Shown: in pieces, positions 25,152 through 34,746 of the stretch
How the letters are laid out: each line of letters begins with the position of its first letter
How positions within the stretch are numbered: position 1 is the stretch's first letter
Assembly: GCF_000312665.1 (NCBI RefSeq)
Contig: NZ_HF536772.1
Coordinates: 746,798 to 810,797, forward strand
Direction: 5' to 3'
From: Rhizobium mesoamericanum STM3625
Lineage (GTDB): Bacteria; Pseudomonadota; Alphaproteobacteria; Rhizobiales; Rhizobiaceae
Length of the DNA stretch: 64,000 bases
Notes under the pieces: generated by a model
Database searches by the model: none
What the model saw: the letters and a program-made list of their open reading frames with translations, nothing else
Told to the model about the DNA's origin: nothing
Made by a program: the position numbers and the translations under genes

Positions 25152-25316
25152 ATGGCAGACCTGGGTATCTCGCATGCTCATGTGAATCAGTACGGTTCCG
25201 TCCAGACCAAGAAGCTGGGCACGACCCGTAGCAAGATCCAGCTTGCTGTTCACGCAACCCTGATTACGGCAGCATTCGTTTTCGTCGCGGCCCTCGTCTT
25301 TGGCGTCGTAGGCTAA
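25152..25316 (+). CDS. Small single-pass membrane protein, 54 residues
   Basis: An ORF with the strong ribosome-binding site GGAGG (25141-25145), six bases before ATG. The first 30 residues are polar, with H-A-H, T-K-K and T-R-S-K, and predict a cytoplasmic N-terminus. Residues of about 31-53 (starting A-V-H-A-T-L-I-T-A-A and ending V-F-G-V-V-G) form one hydrophobic helix that runs to the C-terminus, a tail-anchored layout. The family is unknown to me. Codon use is like that of the surrounding genes. Confidence 0.6.
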   Translation: MADLGISHAHVNQYGSVQTKKLGTTRSKIQLAVHATLITAAFVFVAALVFGVVG

Positions 25317-25410
25317 GCCAACGAGAGCACATCGCGGTGACAGTCGATGCCGCCGCGGAAATCATCCGTTCAGCTCCTCATTCTCTCAGTACGAATATTG
25401 TGAAGGGAGA

Positions 25411-25551
25411 ATGGTAATGAGGCGCGATCCCGGCGATTATTCCGCTTCATGTCTTCAGCGGGTTCCAAACAATGTGGGTCGGCCATTGATTATGCGAGGG
25501 CGCGTCATGAACGCACCTTCTCCTTTGGGCCGAGCCCCTTTGAAACTTTAA
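25411..25551 (+). CDS. Possible small ORF, 46 residues
   Basis: An ATG at 25411 (or in frame at 25417) lies just behind GAAGGGAG at 25402-25409 and opens a short basic ORF containing M-R-R-D-P-G-D-Y and several Arg. It runs into the EcfG promoter region of the next gene, and its stop overlaps that promoter's upstream edge. No family is recognised. The good ribosome-binding site is the only support. Confidence 0.25.
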   Translation: MVMRRDPGDYSASCLQRVPNNVGRPLIMRGRVMNAPSPLGRAPLKL

Positions 25552-25552
25552 C

Positions 25553-25577
25553 GGAACCAACAGAGCGACCTTCCGTT
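25553..25577 (+). promoter_or_regulatory. EcfG (RpoE2-type) general stress promoter before the DUF1328 gene
   Basis: GGAAC at 25553-25557 and CGTT at 25574-25577 are separated by exactly 16 bases, matching the alphaproteobacterial EcfG consensus GGAAC-N16/17-CGTT. The start would fall near 25584, with the ribosome-binding site AAGGAG at 25598-25603 and the ATG at 25609, which is consistent spacing. The outer bases also form the inverted repeat TTAACGGAA and TTCCGTTAA. Confidence 0.8.
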
Positions 25578-25608
25578 AATTTCTTCAGCTGAGACAAAGG
25601 AGATCGCT

Positions 25609-25773
25609 ATGCTTTATTATGCACTCGTATTTCTTGTCGTTGCGCTGATCGCTGGCGTATTGGGCTTTGGGGGAATTGCCGGTGCTTCCGCGTCAATCGC
25701 TCAGGTTCTTTTCTTCCTGTTCCTGATCCTGTTCGTCGTCTCTCTGATAATGCGCGTCATGCGCCGTACTTGA
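25609..25773 (+). CDS. DUF1328 family small membrane protein (YtjA-like)
   Basis: A 54-residue protein of the DUF1328 family, with two hydrophobic helices at about residues 2-20 and 29-49, joined by [13 protein letters not shown], and a basic tail M-R-V-M-R-R-T. The family is widespread in proteobacteria and of unknown function. The ribosome-binding site is AAGGAG. The EcfG promoter just upstream places it in the general stress regulon, and a terminator follows 23 bases after the stop, so it is a single-gene unit. Confidence 0.9.
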   Translation: MLYYALVFLVVALIAGVLGFGGIAGASASIAQVLFFLFLILFVVSLIMRVMRRT

Positions 25774-25796
25774 AAAAAGACGGCCATAAGTCTGGA

Positions 25797-25827
25797 ACCG
25801 GCGCTTGCCCAAGCGTCGGTTTTTTTG
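25797..25827 (+). terminator. Rho-independent terminator after the DUF1328 gene
   Basis: ACCGGCGCTT (25797-25806) pairs with AAGCGTCGGT (25811-25820), with one G-T pair, and is followed by seven thymines. Confidence 0.9.
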
Positions 25828-26128
25828 TGACCGCAGGCGATATTGTCCCGTGGCCCGAATCGCATTCATTGAAACATCTTGACTTGAATTATCGCAATGG
25901 TGTCCAACTTTCCGGGAGTGGCAAAGGGTGGAGGGCCCAACGGAGCCGCGTTCGCACATAGCCCACATAAGTTGCGTTTAAACCGATTTGCATCGTCGGT
26001 TGATTGCCGTTTCGATCTTGACGTGGGGATCAACAAAACCCCGGCTCTGTTCATGCGGCAGTCATATTTGGCAGTGCAAAAGGCTACGCAAAATCATCAT
26101 AACTTTGTTTGGATCCAGAACCGAACCC
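25828..26128 (+). other. Leader and promoter region of ndvB
   Basis: About 300 bases without a supported gene. TTGACT at 25873 and TTGACG near 26019 are -35-like, but I could not pair either with a good -10. The segment 26024-26045 has GGGG and CCCC blocks that could form a weak stem. No clear ribosome-binding site precedes the chosen ndvB start. A 98-residue frame at 25897 is judged spurious. Confidence 0.5.
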
Positions 26129-29100
26129 ATGTCCATTTCCACCACGTCTCCGAGCCCGTCCCGCGAGTCCGAAACGAAGCAGATCGACCATAACGACTCG
26201 ATCCGCTCAACTTATCTCTCCATCGAGGATATCAAAGGAATCGGCGCCTCTGTCGCCACACGCGGCGTCGACTCACTTCCCGCCTTTGCACCCTTCGACT
26301 TCTTCGCGCGGCATAAGGAAAACGAGAAGGAAATTCTGCGGGTCTATCGGACCACGGCAACCGACGTGGAATCTGGTGAAACGATCACCCCGGCAGCGGA
26401 ATGGCTGCTCGACAACCACTACATCGTCGAGGAAGCGATTCAGGAAGTCCGTCGTGACTTCCCGCGGCGCTTCTACCGCGAACTGCCGACCATCGACGTG
26501 AATGGTGTTCAGATCCCACGCACCCTGGCGCTTGCCTGGCTTTACGTCGCACACACCCACAGCACTATCTCGCAGGAAAGCCTGACGGCGCTCGTCGATG
26601 GCTTCCAACAGAGCGAAACGCTAAGGATCGGTGAACTCTGGGCACTCCCTTCGCTCGTGCGCTATGTGCTCGTCGAGAACCTGCGTCGCATTTCGAGCCG
26701 CGTTGAGCGCAGCCGCAGACTCCGTCGACGCGCCAACGAGGCCGCAGACGAGCTTGTGCGGCTGACGGACCCGGCGAAGGCCGCCGAATATCTCAAGTCG
26801 CTGGAGTCGCTTGCCGAAGACAACACTTTCGCGACCCAGTTCCTTTACCGCATGCGCGACGGCTCACAGGCATCCAGCCTGGCGATCGCCTGGCTCGACG
26901 AACGCCTTGAAGCCCTCGGTCGTGACAGCGAAGAGACGACGATGGCGGAGCATAGCCGCCTGTCCTCGGGCAATGTCACGATGGGCAACATCATTCGCAG
27001 TCTTCGTGAGATCGACGATACCGAGTGGTCTGTCTGGGTGGAGCAGGTTAGTCATGTCGACAAGCTGCTCTGGGATCATTCCGATTACGGCGATCTCGAT
27101 TCCGGCTCGCGCAACAAATACCGCAAACAGATCGAAAAGATCGCCAAGCGATCGCCGCTGTCGGAAATGGAAATTGCCCAACTGGCCCTCGATATGACCG
27201 AAGAGGCAAGGGCGTCTGGGGAATCGCAGCCACATGAGCCAAACGTTGGTGGCTTTTTGACTGGCGCGCAGAGGCCAAAGCTGGAGGCTCGGTCAAACTA
27301 TCGTCCCACGCTGACGCAGTATTTCGTCCGAACAGTTCGCCGGTTCAACTGGCTGTCGATCGCCACTCCGGTGATCCTGCTCACCATCATCGCCATGGCG
27401 GTCGTCGGCAAGTTCATGGCAAATGCTGGCATGGGACCGCTTGAGATCGCGATCCTGCTGATCATGTTTTCGCTTCCTGCCTCTGAAGGCGCGACCGGTC
27501 TCTTTAACACCGTACTGTCGTTCTTCGTTACGCCAGCTAGACTGATCGGTTACGAATTCAAGGAAGGCATTCCCGAGGAAGCCCGCACGCTCCTGGTCGT
27601 CCCCTGCCTCATCTCCAACCGCGACAGCGTCGATGAGCTGGTCCGAAATCTCGAAGTTCACTACCTCGCCAACCCGCGTGGCGAAATCTACTTTGCGCTG
27701 CTCAGCGACTGGCCTGACAGCCAGGTCGAAGAAACATCCGCCGATCTGGAGGTGCTGGACTATGCCCGGCGCGAAGTCGCGAACCTCTCGGCACGCTATG
27801 CCTTTGATGGCAGGACGCGCTTTTACCTCCTGCATCGCCGTCGGCTCTACAATCCGTCCGAAGGCGCCTGGATGGGATGGGAGCGCAAGCGCGGCAAACT
27901 GCATGAACTGAACATGCTGCTTCGTGGCGATCGCGATACGACTTACCTTCCCGGTGCCAATATCGTGCCGGCAAACATCCAGTACGTCATGACGCTCGAC
28001 GCCGATACACGCCTCATGCGCGACGCGGTCACAAAGCTCGTGGGCAAGCTTTATCACCCGATTAACCGTCCGGTTATCAATCCGGCGACGAACCGCGTGG
28101 AAAGCGGCTATGGCGTGCTGCAGCCGCGTGTCACCCCATCCCTGACAACAGGCAAGGACGCTTCGGTTTTCCAGCGCGTCTTTTCGATCAACCGCGGCCT
28201 GGATCCCTACGTCTTCACCGTCTCCGACGTCTATCAGGACTTGGCGGGCGAAGGCACCTTCACCGGCAAAGGTCTCTATCACGTTGACGCTTTCGAAGCG
28301 TCGCTGAAGGGCCGCATCGAGGAAAACTCGGTGCTCAGCCATGACCTGCTTGAAGGTTCGATGGCCCGCTGCGCGCTCGTCACCGATCTGGAGCTGGTCG
28401 AGGATTTCCCAATCCGCTATGAGGTCGAAACCTCACGCCAGCATCGCTGGGCGCGTGGCGATTGGCAGCTGCTACCTTACATGTTCAATCCGAAGCATGG
28501 CGTCACGGGGCTTGGCCGCTGGAAGATGTTCGACAACCTCCGCCGGTCGCTAACGCCGATCGCATGGTTCTTCGCTTCGGTTCTTGGCTGGTATTTCATG
28601 GGGCCGCTCGGCGCTCTCGTGTGGCAGATCCTCCTTATTTTCTGCCTGTTCGTCGCGCCGACGCTCTCGCTCATCAACGGTATCATCCCGCGCACCAGCG
28701 ATATTGTCGCCCGGGCCCATCTCTACACGGTCTGGTCTGACATCCGTGCCGCCAATGCACAGGTCGCCCTGCGAATTATCTTCATCGCCGATTCCGCTTG
28801 TATGATGGCCGATGCGATAGGTCGCTCGCTCTACCGTCTGCTTGTCAGCCACAAGTTGATGCTGCAGTGGCGAACGGCAGCCAGCGTCCAGGCCGGTAAG
28901 CAGGGAACCATCTTTTCTTATTACAAGGCAATGTGGCACGCACCGGCGCTCGCCGTGCTCGCGCTTGGCTTCGCGGCACTCTCCGGCGACAATTCCTATC
29001 TGGTTGGCGTTCCTTTCGCGCTGCTTTGGATCCTTTCACCGCTCGTTGCCTACTATGTCAGCCAATCTGCGGAGACCGAAGACCGTCTCGAAGTCGCCGA

Positions 29101-32100
29101 TTCCGTATCCACCGAGCTTCGCAAGATCGCCCGCCGCACCTGGCGCTATTTCGAGACGTTTACCACCGCCGAGCAGAATTATCTGCCGCCGGACAACGTT
29201 CAGGAAACCCCGCATGTAATCGTGGCCGCGCGCACGTCTCCGACCAATATCGGCGTTTACCTGCTTTCCGTTGTATCCGGCCGCCAATTCGGGTGGTTCT
29301 CCTTTGAGGAAACCATCGAGCGGCTTGAACAGACGATCGCTACGATCGATAAGATGGAGAAATTCCGCGGCCACCTGTTCAATTGGTACCATACCGATAC
29401 GCTCCAGACGCTCGGGCCTCGCTATGTTTCGGCGGTAGACAGCGGCAACCTCGCCGGCCACCTGATTGCGATTTCGTCCGCGTGCCGCAACTGGGCCGAA
29501 GCGCCTTCCGCTCACATGCAGGGCAACCTCGATGGTGTCGGTGATACGGCAGGCATCCTCGCAGAAGTGCTGTCGGAGATGCCGGATGATCGCAAGACCG
29601 TTCGCCCGCTGCGCCGTCGCCTCGAAGAGCGAATCATCGGCTTCCTGAACGCGCTTGCGGCCGTCAAGCGCGAGCATGAATTCGCGTCGATCCGCATTAT
29701 CAACCTTGCCGTGCTGGCGCGCGACATTCAAAAGCTGGCCGCTAACCTCGACCATGAGGTGAAGTCCGCCTTGAGCGCAGAGGTCACACGTTGGGCGGAG
29801 TCGCTCGTCAAGGTCTGCGAAGCCCACATCGCTGACAGCACCTTTGATCTATCCAACATCGATGCGCTGCGTCCGCGCCTGATAGCTTTGCGCGACAAGG
29901 CACGCGACCTTGCCTTCTCAATGGACTTCGGCTTCCTGTTTCGACCTGAAAGGCGTTTGCTGTCGATCGGATACCGCGTCGAAAGCGGCGAGCTTGATCA
30001 GGCCTGCTACGACCTGTTGGCGTCTGAATGCCGCCTCACCAGCCTGTTCGGCATCGCCAAGGGCGACCTGCCGACGGAACACTGGTACCGTCTCGGGCGC
30101 CAGGTCGTTCCGGTCGGCTCGCGTGGAGCGCTTGTCTCGTGGTCTGGCTCGATGTTCGAATACCTGATGCCGCCGCTCGTCATGCAGGAGCGTGGTGGCG
30201 GCATTCTCAACCAGACCAACAACCTGGTCGTCGTCGAACAGATGAACCATGCTCGCAAGCTGGGGATCCCGTGGGGAATTTCGGAAGCGGCCTTCAACGC
30301 CCGCGACCACAACCTCAACTATCAGTACACGAACTTCGGCGTACCAACGCTCGGCCTGAAGCGAGGCCTGGGACATAACGCTGTTATCGCGCCCTATGCG
30401 TCCATCCTTGCCAGCCAGTACAATCCCGACGCGGCGCTTGACAATCTCCACCGTCTGCGCAAGCTCGGTGCGCTCGGCAAGTTCGGTTTTCATGACGCCG
30501 TCGACTTTACGCCGACCCGCCTGCCTGAAGGCAAGACTTGCGCTGTCGTCTACAACTACTATGCTCACCATCATGGCATGTCGATCGCCGCTGTCGCGAA
30601 CGTTGCCTTCAACGGCCACTTGCGCGAACTATTCCACTCGGATCCGGTGATTGAGGCTGCCGAACTCCTTCTGCAAGAGAAGGCACCGAGGGATATTCCG
30701 GTCATGAGCGGCAAGCACGAGTCCGATACCCCAGCCAGCATCCAGGACGATCTGTTACGTCCTGAACTGCGCAAGATCTATGATCCGGCATCGCGCGATC
30801 GCGAGCTGGTTTTCCTCTCGAACGGGCACTACTCGCTGATGCTGACCGCCACCGGCGCCGGCTATTCGCGGTGGAACGGCCAATCGGTCGCCCGTTGGAA
30901 AGCCGATCCGACCGAGGATCGCTGGGGTACCTTCATCTTTCTTCGTGATACGGCGACGAATGAATGGTGGTCGGCAACCACGGAGCCAAAGAGTGTCGAG
31001 GGGGAGCAGGTCAAGGTTCTTTTCGCCGATGAGAAGGCGGAGTTCACCAAAACGGTGGGCGACCTCACGAGCGAGGTCGAATGCATTGTCGCCACCGAAC
31101 ATGACGCCGAAGCACGCCGACTGACCCTTATCAACTCGGGGACGGAGGATCGATTTATCGAAGTAACCTCCTATCTAGAGCCTGTCCTTGCAACAGACGA
31201 TGTCGACAACGCCCACCCGGCATTCGCTCGCATGTTCGTCAAGACGGAGATCGGCAAGCGTGGGGACGTAATCCGCGTCGAGCGCAACAAACGTGATCCG
31301 AACGAGCCGAATATCGCCGTTGCCCACCTTATTGTCGACAGCGCTGGCAATTCGCGCCACACCGAGTTCGAGACTGACCGCCGCAAGTTCCTCGGTCGGG
31401 GACGCAGCCTCTCGAATGCTGCCGCCTTCGATCCAGGAGCCACGCTTTCCGGCACGGACGGCTTTACCCTCGATCCGGTTCTCTCGCTTCGCCGCACGGT
31501 GCGCGTACCACCAGGCAAGAAGGTCAGCGTCATTTTCTGGACTATTGCAGCCCCAAGCCGCAACGAGGTGGACTTGGCAGTTGATCGGTATCGCCACGCG
31601 GACGCATTCAACCATGAGCTCGTCCAGGCATGGACTCGCACGCAGGTGCAAATGCGCCATGTCGGCGTGACGTCGCAGCAGGCGGCTGCCTTCCAACACC
31701 TTGGTCGCTACCTGGTTTACCCGGATATGTATCTGCGCGCCGATGCGGCCGCAGTCGCCGCGGGCATGCAGTCACAGTCGTCCCTTTGGCCATTGGCGAT
31801 TTCGGGTGACTTCCCGATCTTTACGTTGCGCGTCAACGACGACATGGATCTCGACATCGTCAGGGAGGCGTTGCTTGCGCAGGAATACTTGCGCTCACGT
31901 GGCGTCACCGCCGACCTGGTCATCATGAACGAGCGCGCTTCATCCTATGCACAGGACATGCAGCACGCGGTTGACCAGATGGCCGAGAACGTTCGTCGCA
32001 TTGGTCAGGCCGACGGCTTGCGTCAGCACATCTTCACTGTGCGCAAGGATCTGATGGAAGAGTCGACATATCACGCGCTCATCTCCGCCTCGCGCGTCAC

Positions 32101-34648
32101 ACTCCATGCCAAGAATGGCAAGATAATCGATCAGATCAATCGCGCCGTAGCGCTCTTTTCTCCAAGCAAGGAAGAACAGCAGGAACTAGAACGTGCCGAC
32201 CGAGCGAAGACGCTCGTTAAGCGGGTCGCCCCGCCACCTGCTTCACGACCATCGAAGGTGGTCATTGAGGAGGAAGGCGACCTCAATTTCTGGAACGGGA
32301 TCGGAGGCTTTGCCGGCGATGGACGGGAGTATGTCGTGCGCATTCCCGGAGGCCACGCTACGCCGCATCCGTGGATCAACGTGATCTCAAATGAGAAGTT
32401 TGGCTTCCACGTCTCGGCTGAAGGAGCCGGCTTCACCTGGAGCGCAAACTCCCGTGACTATCAGTTGACCTCGTGGTCCAATGACGCCGTCATCAACCGT
32501 TCCGGTGAAGCAATCTATGTCGTCGACCGCGAAAGCGGTGCGGTTTTGACTCCGTTCGCGAGCCTGTCGCAGCGGCAGGATGTCCGCTTCGAAGCACGGC
32601 ATGGCTTAGGCTATTCCGTATTCTCCAGCGTCCAGAACGAAATCGCTCTCGAAGTGACACAGACCGTCGATCGCGAGAAGCCGGTGAAGTTGCAGCGAGT
32701 CCGGCTCCGCAATGCGGGAGCTAAGCCGCGAAAGCTTCGGCTCTACGGTTACGTCGAATGGATCCTGGGGAACAATGCCCAGAAGACAGCTCCGTTCATC
32801 CTATCCGACCATGACGAAGAGACCGGCGCGTTGTTTGCAAGCAACAGCTATAGCATCGATTATTCCGGTCGCGCTGCTTTCTTTGTGGCGAGCGAGAAGC
32901 CATCGAGCTTTACCGCCAGCCGCCGGGAATTCATCGGCAAGCGCGGCACGATCCAATCGCCGCAAGCGCTCAGTTCAGCAGCCGGCCTTTCCGGCAGCAC
33001 CGAACTCGACGGCGATTCCGCGGCGGTTCTAGCGATCGACATTGAGATCGCCCCGGACGAGGAGCGGGATGTCTGCTTCTTCCTCGGCGATACCAAAACG
33101 AAAGCGGAAGCGCGGGCGTTGATCAACGATATCCGCAAGGTTGCCTTTGAGGACGTTGTCCAGGCCAACCGCGCGTTCTGGCAAGGTTTCACCGGAAAGC
33201 TGCAAATTTCCACCCCCGACCAGAGTATGAACAATCTGATCAATACCTGGCTGCCATACCAGAGCCTGGGCTGCCGCATCATGGCGCGTACAGCTTTCTA
33301 CCAGGCTAGCGGTGCTTTTGGTTTCCGCGATCAGTTGCAGGATACGTTGGCATTCGTCGTGCATGAGCCGTCGATCGCCCGAAAGCAGATCCTGAATGCA
33401 GCCTCCCGGCAGTTCCGCGAGGGTGATGTTCAGCACTGGTGGCTGCCCGGCACTGGCGCTGGAGTCCGAACCCTGATTTCAGACGACGTGGTCTGGCTTG
33501 CCTACGCGATCCATCACTATTGCAGCATTACAGGGGATAAACGCATCCTCGACGAACAGCTTGCATTCCTGGACGGGCCAGCCCTCCTTGAGGGCCAGCA
33601 CGACTCGTTCTTTCTACCCGAGATCTCCGAGGACAAGACGAGCGTCTACGAACATGCGGCGCTCGCTCTGGACCTCGCCATCGCCAGGAAAGGAAAGAAT
33701 GGCTTGCCGTTATTCCTCGGCGGCGATTGGAACGACGGTATGAACCGCGTCGGCGTCGGCGGCCAGGGAACCAGCGTGTGGCTTGGCTGGTTTCTGGCGG
33801 GCGCACTGCGCTCGTTTACCGCCTATGCACAGGAGCGGGGCGATACCACCCGTGTTGAACGGTGGACCAAGCACCTGACCGAGCTCAAGGCCGCGCTTGA
33901 AACCGCCGCCTGGGATGGGGCCTACTACAGGCGCGGCACCTTCGATGACGGCACCCTGCTCGGCTCGAAGGAAAGCCTCGAATGCCAGATCGATTCGATC
34001 GCCCAGTCTTGGAGCGTGCTGTCAGGCCAAGGGGATCCGGCCCGCGCAGCGAAGGCAATGGACGCGGTCCTAGACAAGCTGGTCGATCCCGAGGCGCGGA
34101 TCATCCGGCTCTTCACACCGCCCTTTGCGACCTCGGCCAAAGATCCCGGCTACATCAAGGCATATCCGCCGGGTGTGCGTGAAAATGGCGGTCAATACAC
34201 CCATGCCGCAACCTGGGTCGTCATGGCATTGGCTGAGCTTGGCCGCGGCGACGATGCTCTGCGTTGCTTCGAACTGCTCAACCCGATCAATCACGCGCGT
34301 GATCCGGTTTCCGCGGAACACTATCGCGTCGAGCCCTATATCATCGCAGCCGATGTATACGGCGAGGGGGCGCTCAGCGGACGCGGCGGCTGGACATGGT
34401 ACACCGGCTCGGCGGGATGGCTTTACCGCGCGGTGACTGAGGGCATCCTTGGTATCAGGGTAAAAGATAGCCGCTTGTACGTGCGTCCGGCACTGGCGAG
34501 CACATGGGACGGCTTCTCCGCCGAGATTGACCATACGGGTACTAAATACCTCATTTCGGTCTCAAAATCGTCCCATCCAAGAGGTTACGATGTGACCATC
34601 AACGGACGCGAAGTCACCGATCCCGACGAGGGATATCCGGTCGGATAA
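26129..34648 (+). CDS. ndvB: Cyclic beta-1,2-glucan synthase NdvB/ChvB
   Basis: A giant 2839-residue inner-membrane enzyme of the expected size (about 2830 in Sinorhizobium and Agrobacterium). It makes cyclic beta-1,2-glucan from UDP-glucose for osmotic adaptation and host infection. In order: a cytoplasmic N-terminus; membrane helices near 404-470; a GT84 glycosyltransferase domain with D-x-D at Asp624/Asp626 and R-x-x-R-W at 770-774; more helices at about 808-975; a glucoamylase-like region at about 1050-1550; and two GH94-type domains that set chain length, the last with the catalytic-site motif D-W-N-D at 2533-2536. The start at 26129 matches the conserved N-terminus I remember (E-T-K-Q-I-D-H-N-D-S-I-R near residue 16); the frame is open to 25988. 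opgC follows. Confidence 0.96.
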   Translation: MSISTTSPSPSRESETKQIDHNDSIRSTYLSIEDIKGIGASVATRGVDSLPAFAPFDFFARHKENEKEILRVYRTTATDVESGETITPAAEWLLDNHYIVEEAIQEVRRDFPRRFYRELPTIDVNGVQIPRTLALAWLYVAHTHSTISQESLTALVDGFQQSETLRIGELWALPSLVRYVLVENLRRISSRVERSRRLRRRANEAADELVRLTDPAKAAEYLKSLESLAEDNTFATQFLYRMRDGSQASSLAIAWLDERLEALGRDSEETTMAEHSRLSSGNVTMGNIIRSLREIDDTEWSVWVEQVSHVDKLLWDHSDYGDLDSGSRNKYRKQIEKIAKRSPLSEMEIAQLALDMTEEARASGESQPHEPNVGGFLTGAQRPKLEARSNYRPTLTQYFVRTVRRFNWLSIATPVILLTIIAMAVVGKFMANAGMGPLEIAILLIMFSLPASEGATGLFNTVLSFFVTPARLIGYEFKEGIPEEARTLLVVPCLISNRDSVDELVRNLEVHYLANPRGEIYFALLSDWPDSQVEETSADLEVLDYARREVANLSARYAFDGRTRFYLLHRRRLYNPSEGAWMGWERKRGKLHELNMLLRGDRDTTYLPGANIVPANIQYVMTLDADTRLMRDAVTKLVGKLYHPINRPVINPATNRVESGYGVLQPRVTPSLTTGKDASVFQRVFSINRGLDPYVFTVSDVYQDLAGEGTFTGKGLYHVDAFEASLKGRIEENSVLSHDLLEGSMARCALVTDLELVEDFPIRYEVETSRQHRWARGDWQLLPYMFNPKHGVTGLGRWKMFDNLRRSLTPIAWFFASVLGWYFMGPLGALVWQILLIFCLFVAPTLSLINGIIPRTSDIVARAHLYTVWSDIRAANAQVALRIIFIADSACMMADAIGRSLYRLLVSHKLMLQWRTAASVQAGKQGTIFSYYKAMWHAPALAVLALGFAALSGDNSYLVGVPFALLWILSPLVAYYVSQSAETEDRLEVADSVSTELRKIARRTWRYFETFTTAEQNYLPPDNVQETPHVIVAARTSPTNIGVYLLSVVSGRQFGWFSFEETIERLEQTIATIDKMEKFRGHLFNWYHTDTLQTLGPRYVSAVDSGNLAGHLIAISSACRNWAEAPSAHMQGNLDGVGDTAGILAEVLSEMPDDRKTVRPLRRRLEERIIGFLNALAAVKREHEFASIRIINLAVLARDIQKLAANLDHEVKSALSAEVTRWAESLVKVCEAHIADSTFDLSNIDALRPRLIALRDKARDLAFSMDFGFLFRPERRLLSIGYRVESGELDQACYDLLASECRLTSLFGIAKGDLPTEHWYRLGRQVVPVGSRGALVSWSGSMFEYLMPPLVMQERGGGILNQTNNLVVVEQMNHARKLGIPWGISEAAFNARDHNLNYQYTNFGVPTLGLKRGLGHNAVIAPYASILASQYNPDAALDNLHRLRKLGALGKFGFHDAVDFTPTRLPEGKTCAVVYNYYAHHHGMSIAAVANVAFNGHLRELFHSDPVIEAAELLLQEKAPRDIPVMSGKHESDTPASIQDDLLRPELRKIYDPASRDRELVFLSNGHYSLMLTATGAGYSRWNGQSVARWKADPTEDRWGTFIFLRDTATNEWWSATTEPKSVEGEQVKVLFADEKAEFTKTVGDLTSEVECIVATEHDAEARRLTLINSGTEDRFIEVTSYLEPVLATDDVDNAHPAFARMFVKTEIGKRGDVIRVERNKRDPNEPNIAVAHLIVDSAGNSRHTEFETDRRKFLGRGRSLSNAAAFDPGATLSGTDGFTLDPVLSLRRTVRVPPGKKVSVIFWTIAAPSRNEVDLAVDRYRHADAFNHELVQAWTRTQVQMRHVGVTSQQAAAFQHLGRYLVYPDMYLRADAAAVAAGMQSQSSLWPLAISGDFPIFTLRVNDDMDLDIVREALLAQEYLRSRGVTADLVIMNERASSYAQDMQHAVDQMAENVRRIGQADGLRQHIFTVRKDLMEESTYHALISASRVTLHAKNGKIIDQINRAVALFSPSKEEQQELERADRAKTLVKRVAPPPASRPSKVVIEEEGDLNFWNGIGGFAGDGREYVVRIPGGHATPHPWINVISNEKFGFHVSAEGAGFTWSANSRDYQLTSWSNDAVINRSGEAIYVVDRESGAVLTPFASLSQRQDVRFEARHGLGYSVFSSVQNEIALEVTQTVDREKPVKLQRVRLRNAGAKPRKLRLYGYVEWILGNNAQKTAPFILSDHDEETGALFASNSYSIDYSGRAAFFVASEKPSSFTASRREFIGKRGTIQSPQALSSAAGLSGSTELDGDSAAVLAIDIEIAPDEERDVCFFLGDTKTKAEARALINDIRKVAFEDVVQANRAFWQGFTGKLQISTPDQSMNNLINTWLPYQSLGCRIMARTAFYQASGAFGFRDQLQDTLAFVVHEPSIARKQILNAASRQFREGDVQHWWLPGTGAGVRTLISDDVVWLAYAIHHYCSITGDKRILDEQLAFLDGPALLEGQHDSFFLPEISEDKTSVYEHAALALDLAIARKGKNGLPLFLGGDWNDGMNRVGVGGQGTSVWLGWFLAGALRSFTAYAQERGDTTRVERWTKHLTELKAALETAAWDGAYYRRGTFDDGTLLGSKESLECQIDSIAQSWSVLSGQGDPARAAKAMDAVLDKLVDPEARIIRLFTPPFATSAKDPGYIKAYPPGVRENGGQYTHAATWVVMALAELGRGDDALRCFELLNPINHARDPVSAEHYRVEPYIIAADVYGEGALSGRGGWTWYTGSAGWLYRAVTEGILGIRVKDSRLYVRPALASTWDGFSAEIDHTGTKYLISVSKSSHPRGYDVTINGREVTDPDEGYPVG

Positions 34649-34680
34649 CGGCATTTTTCCTCGCTATCATCCGGCGATTC

Positions 34681-34714
34681 GTTGCGGCCAAAAGGGAGAT
34701 CTTTTGGCCGCAAC
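34681..34714 (+). promoter_or_regulatory. Perfect 14-base-pair hairpin between ndvB and opgC
   Basis: GTTGCGGCCAAAAG at 34681-34694 is perfectly complementary to CTTTTGGCCGCAAC at 34701-34714, with the loop GGAGAT. No thymine run follows, so it is unlikely to be a full terminator. It begins 32 bases after the ndvB stop and ends 32 bases before the opgC start, and the loop itself resembles a ribosome-binding site. An attenuator, a stability element or a partial terminator are all possible. Confidence 0.75.
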
Positions 34715-34746
34715 TGCGTTTGCAAATCGGAAATAGGAGAGGGTCC

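Noticed and set aside
25897..26193. 98-residue frame across the ndvB leader and start
   Set aside because: It overlaps the ndvB N-terminus in another frame and has no recognisable content.
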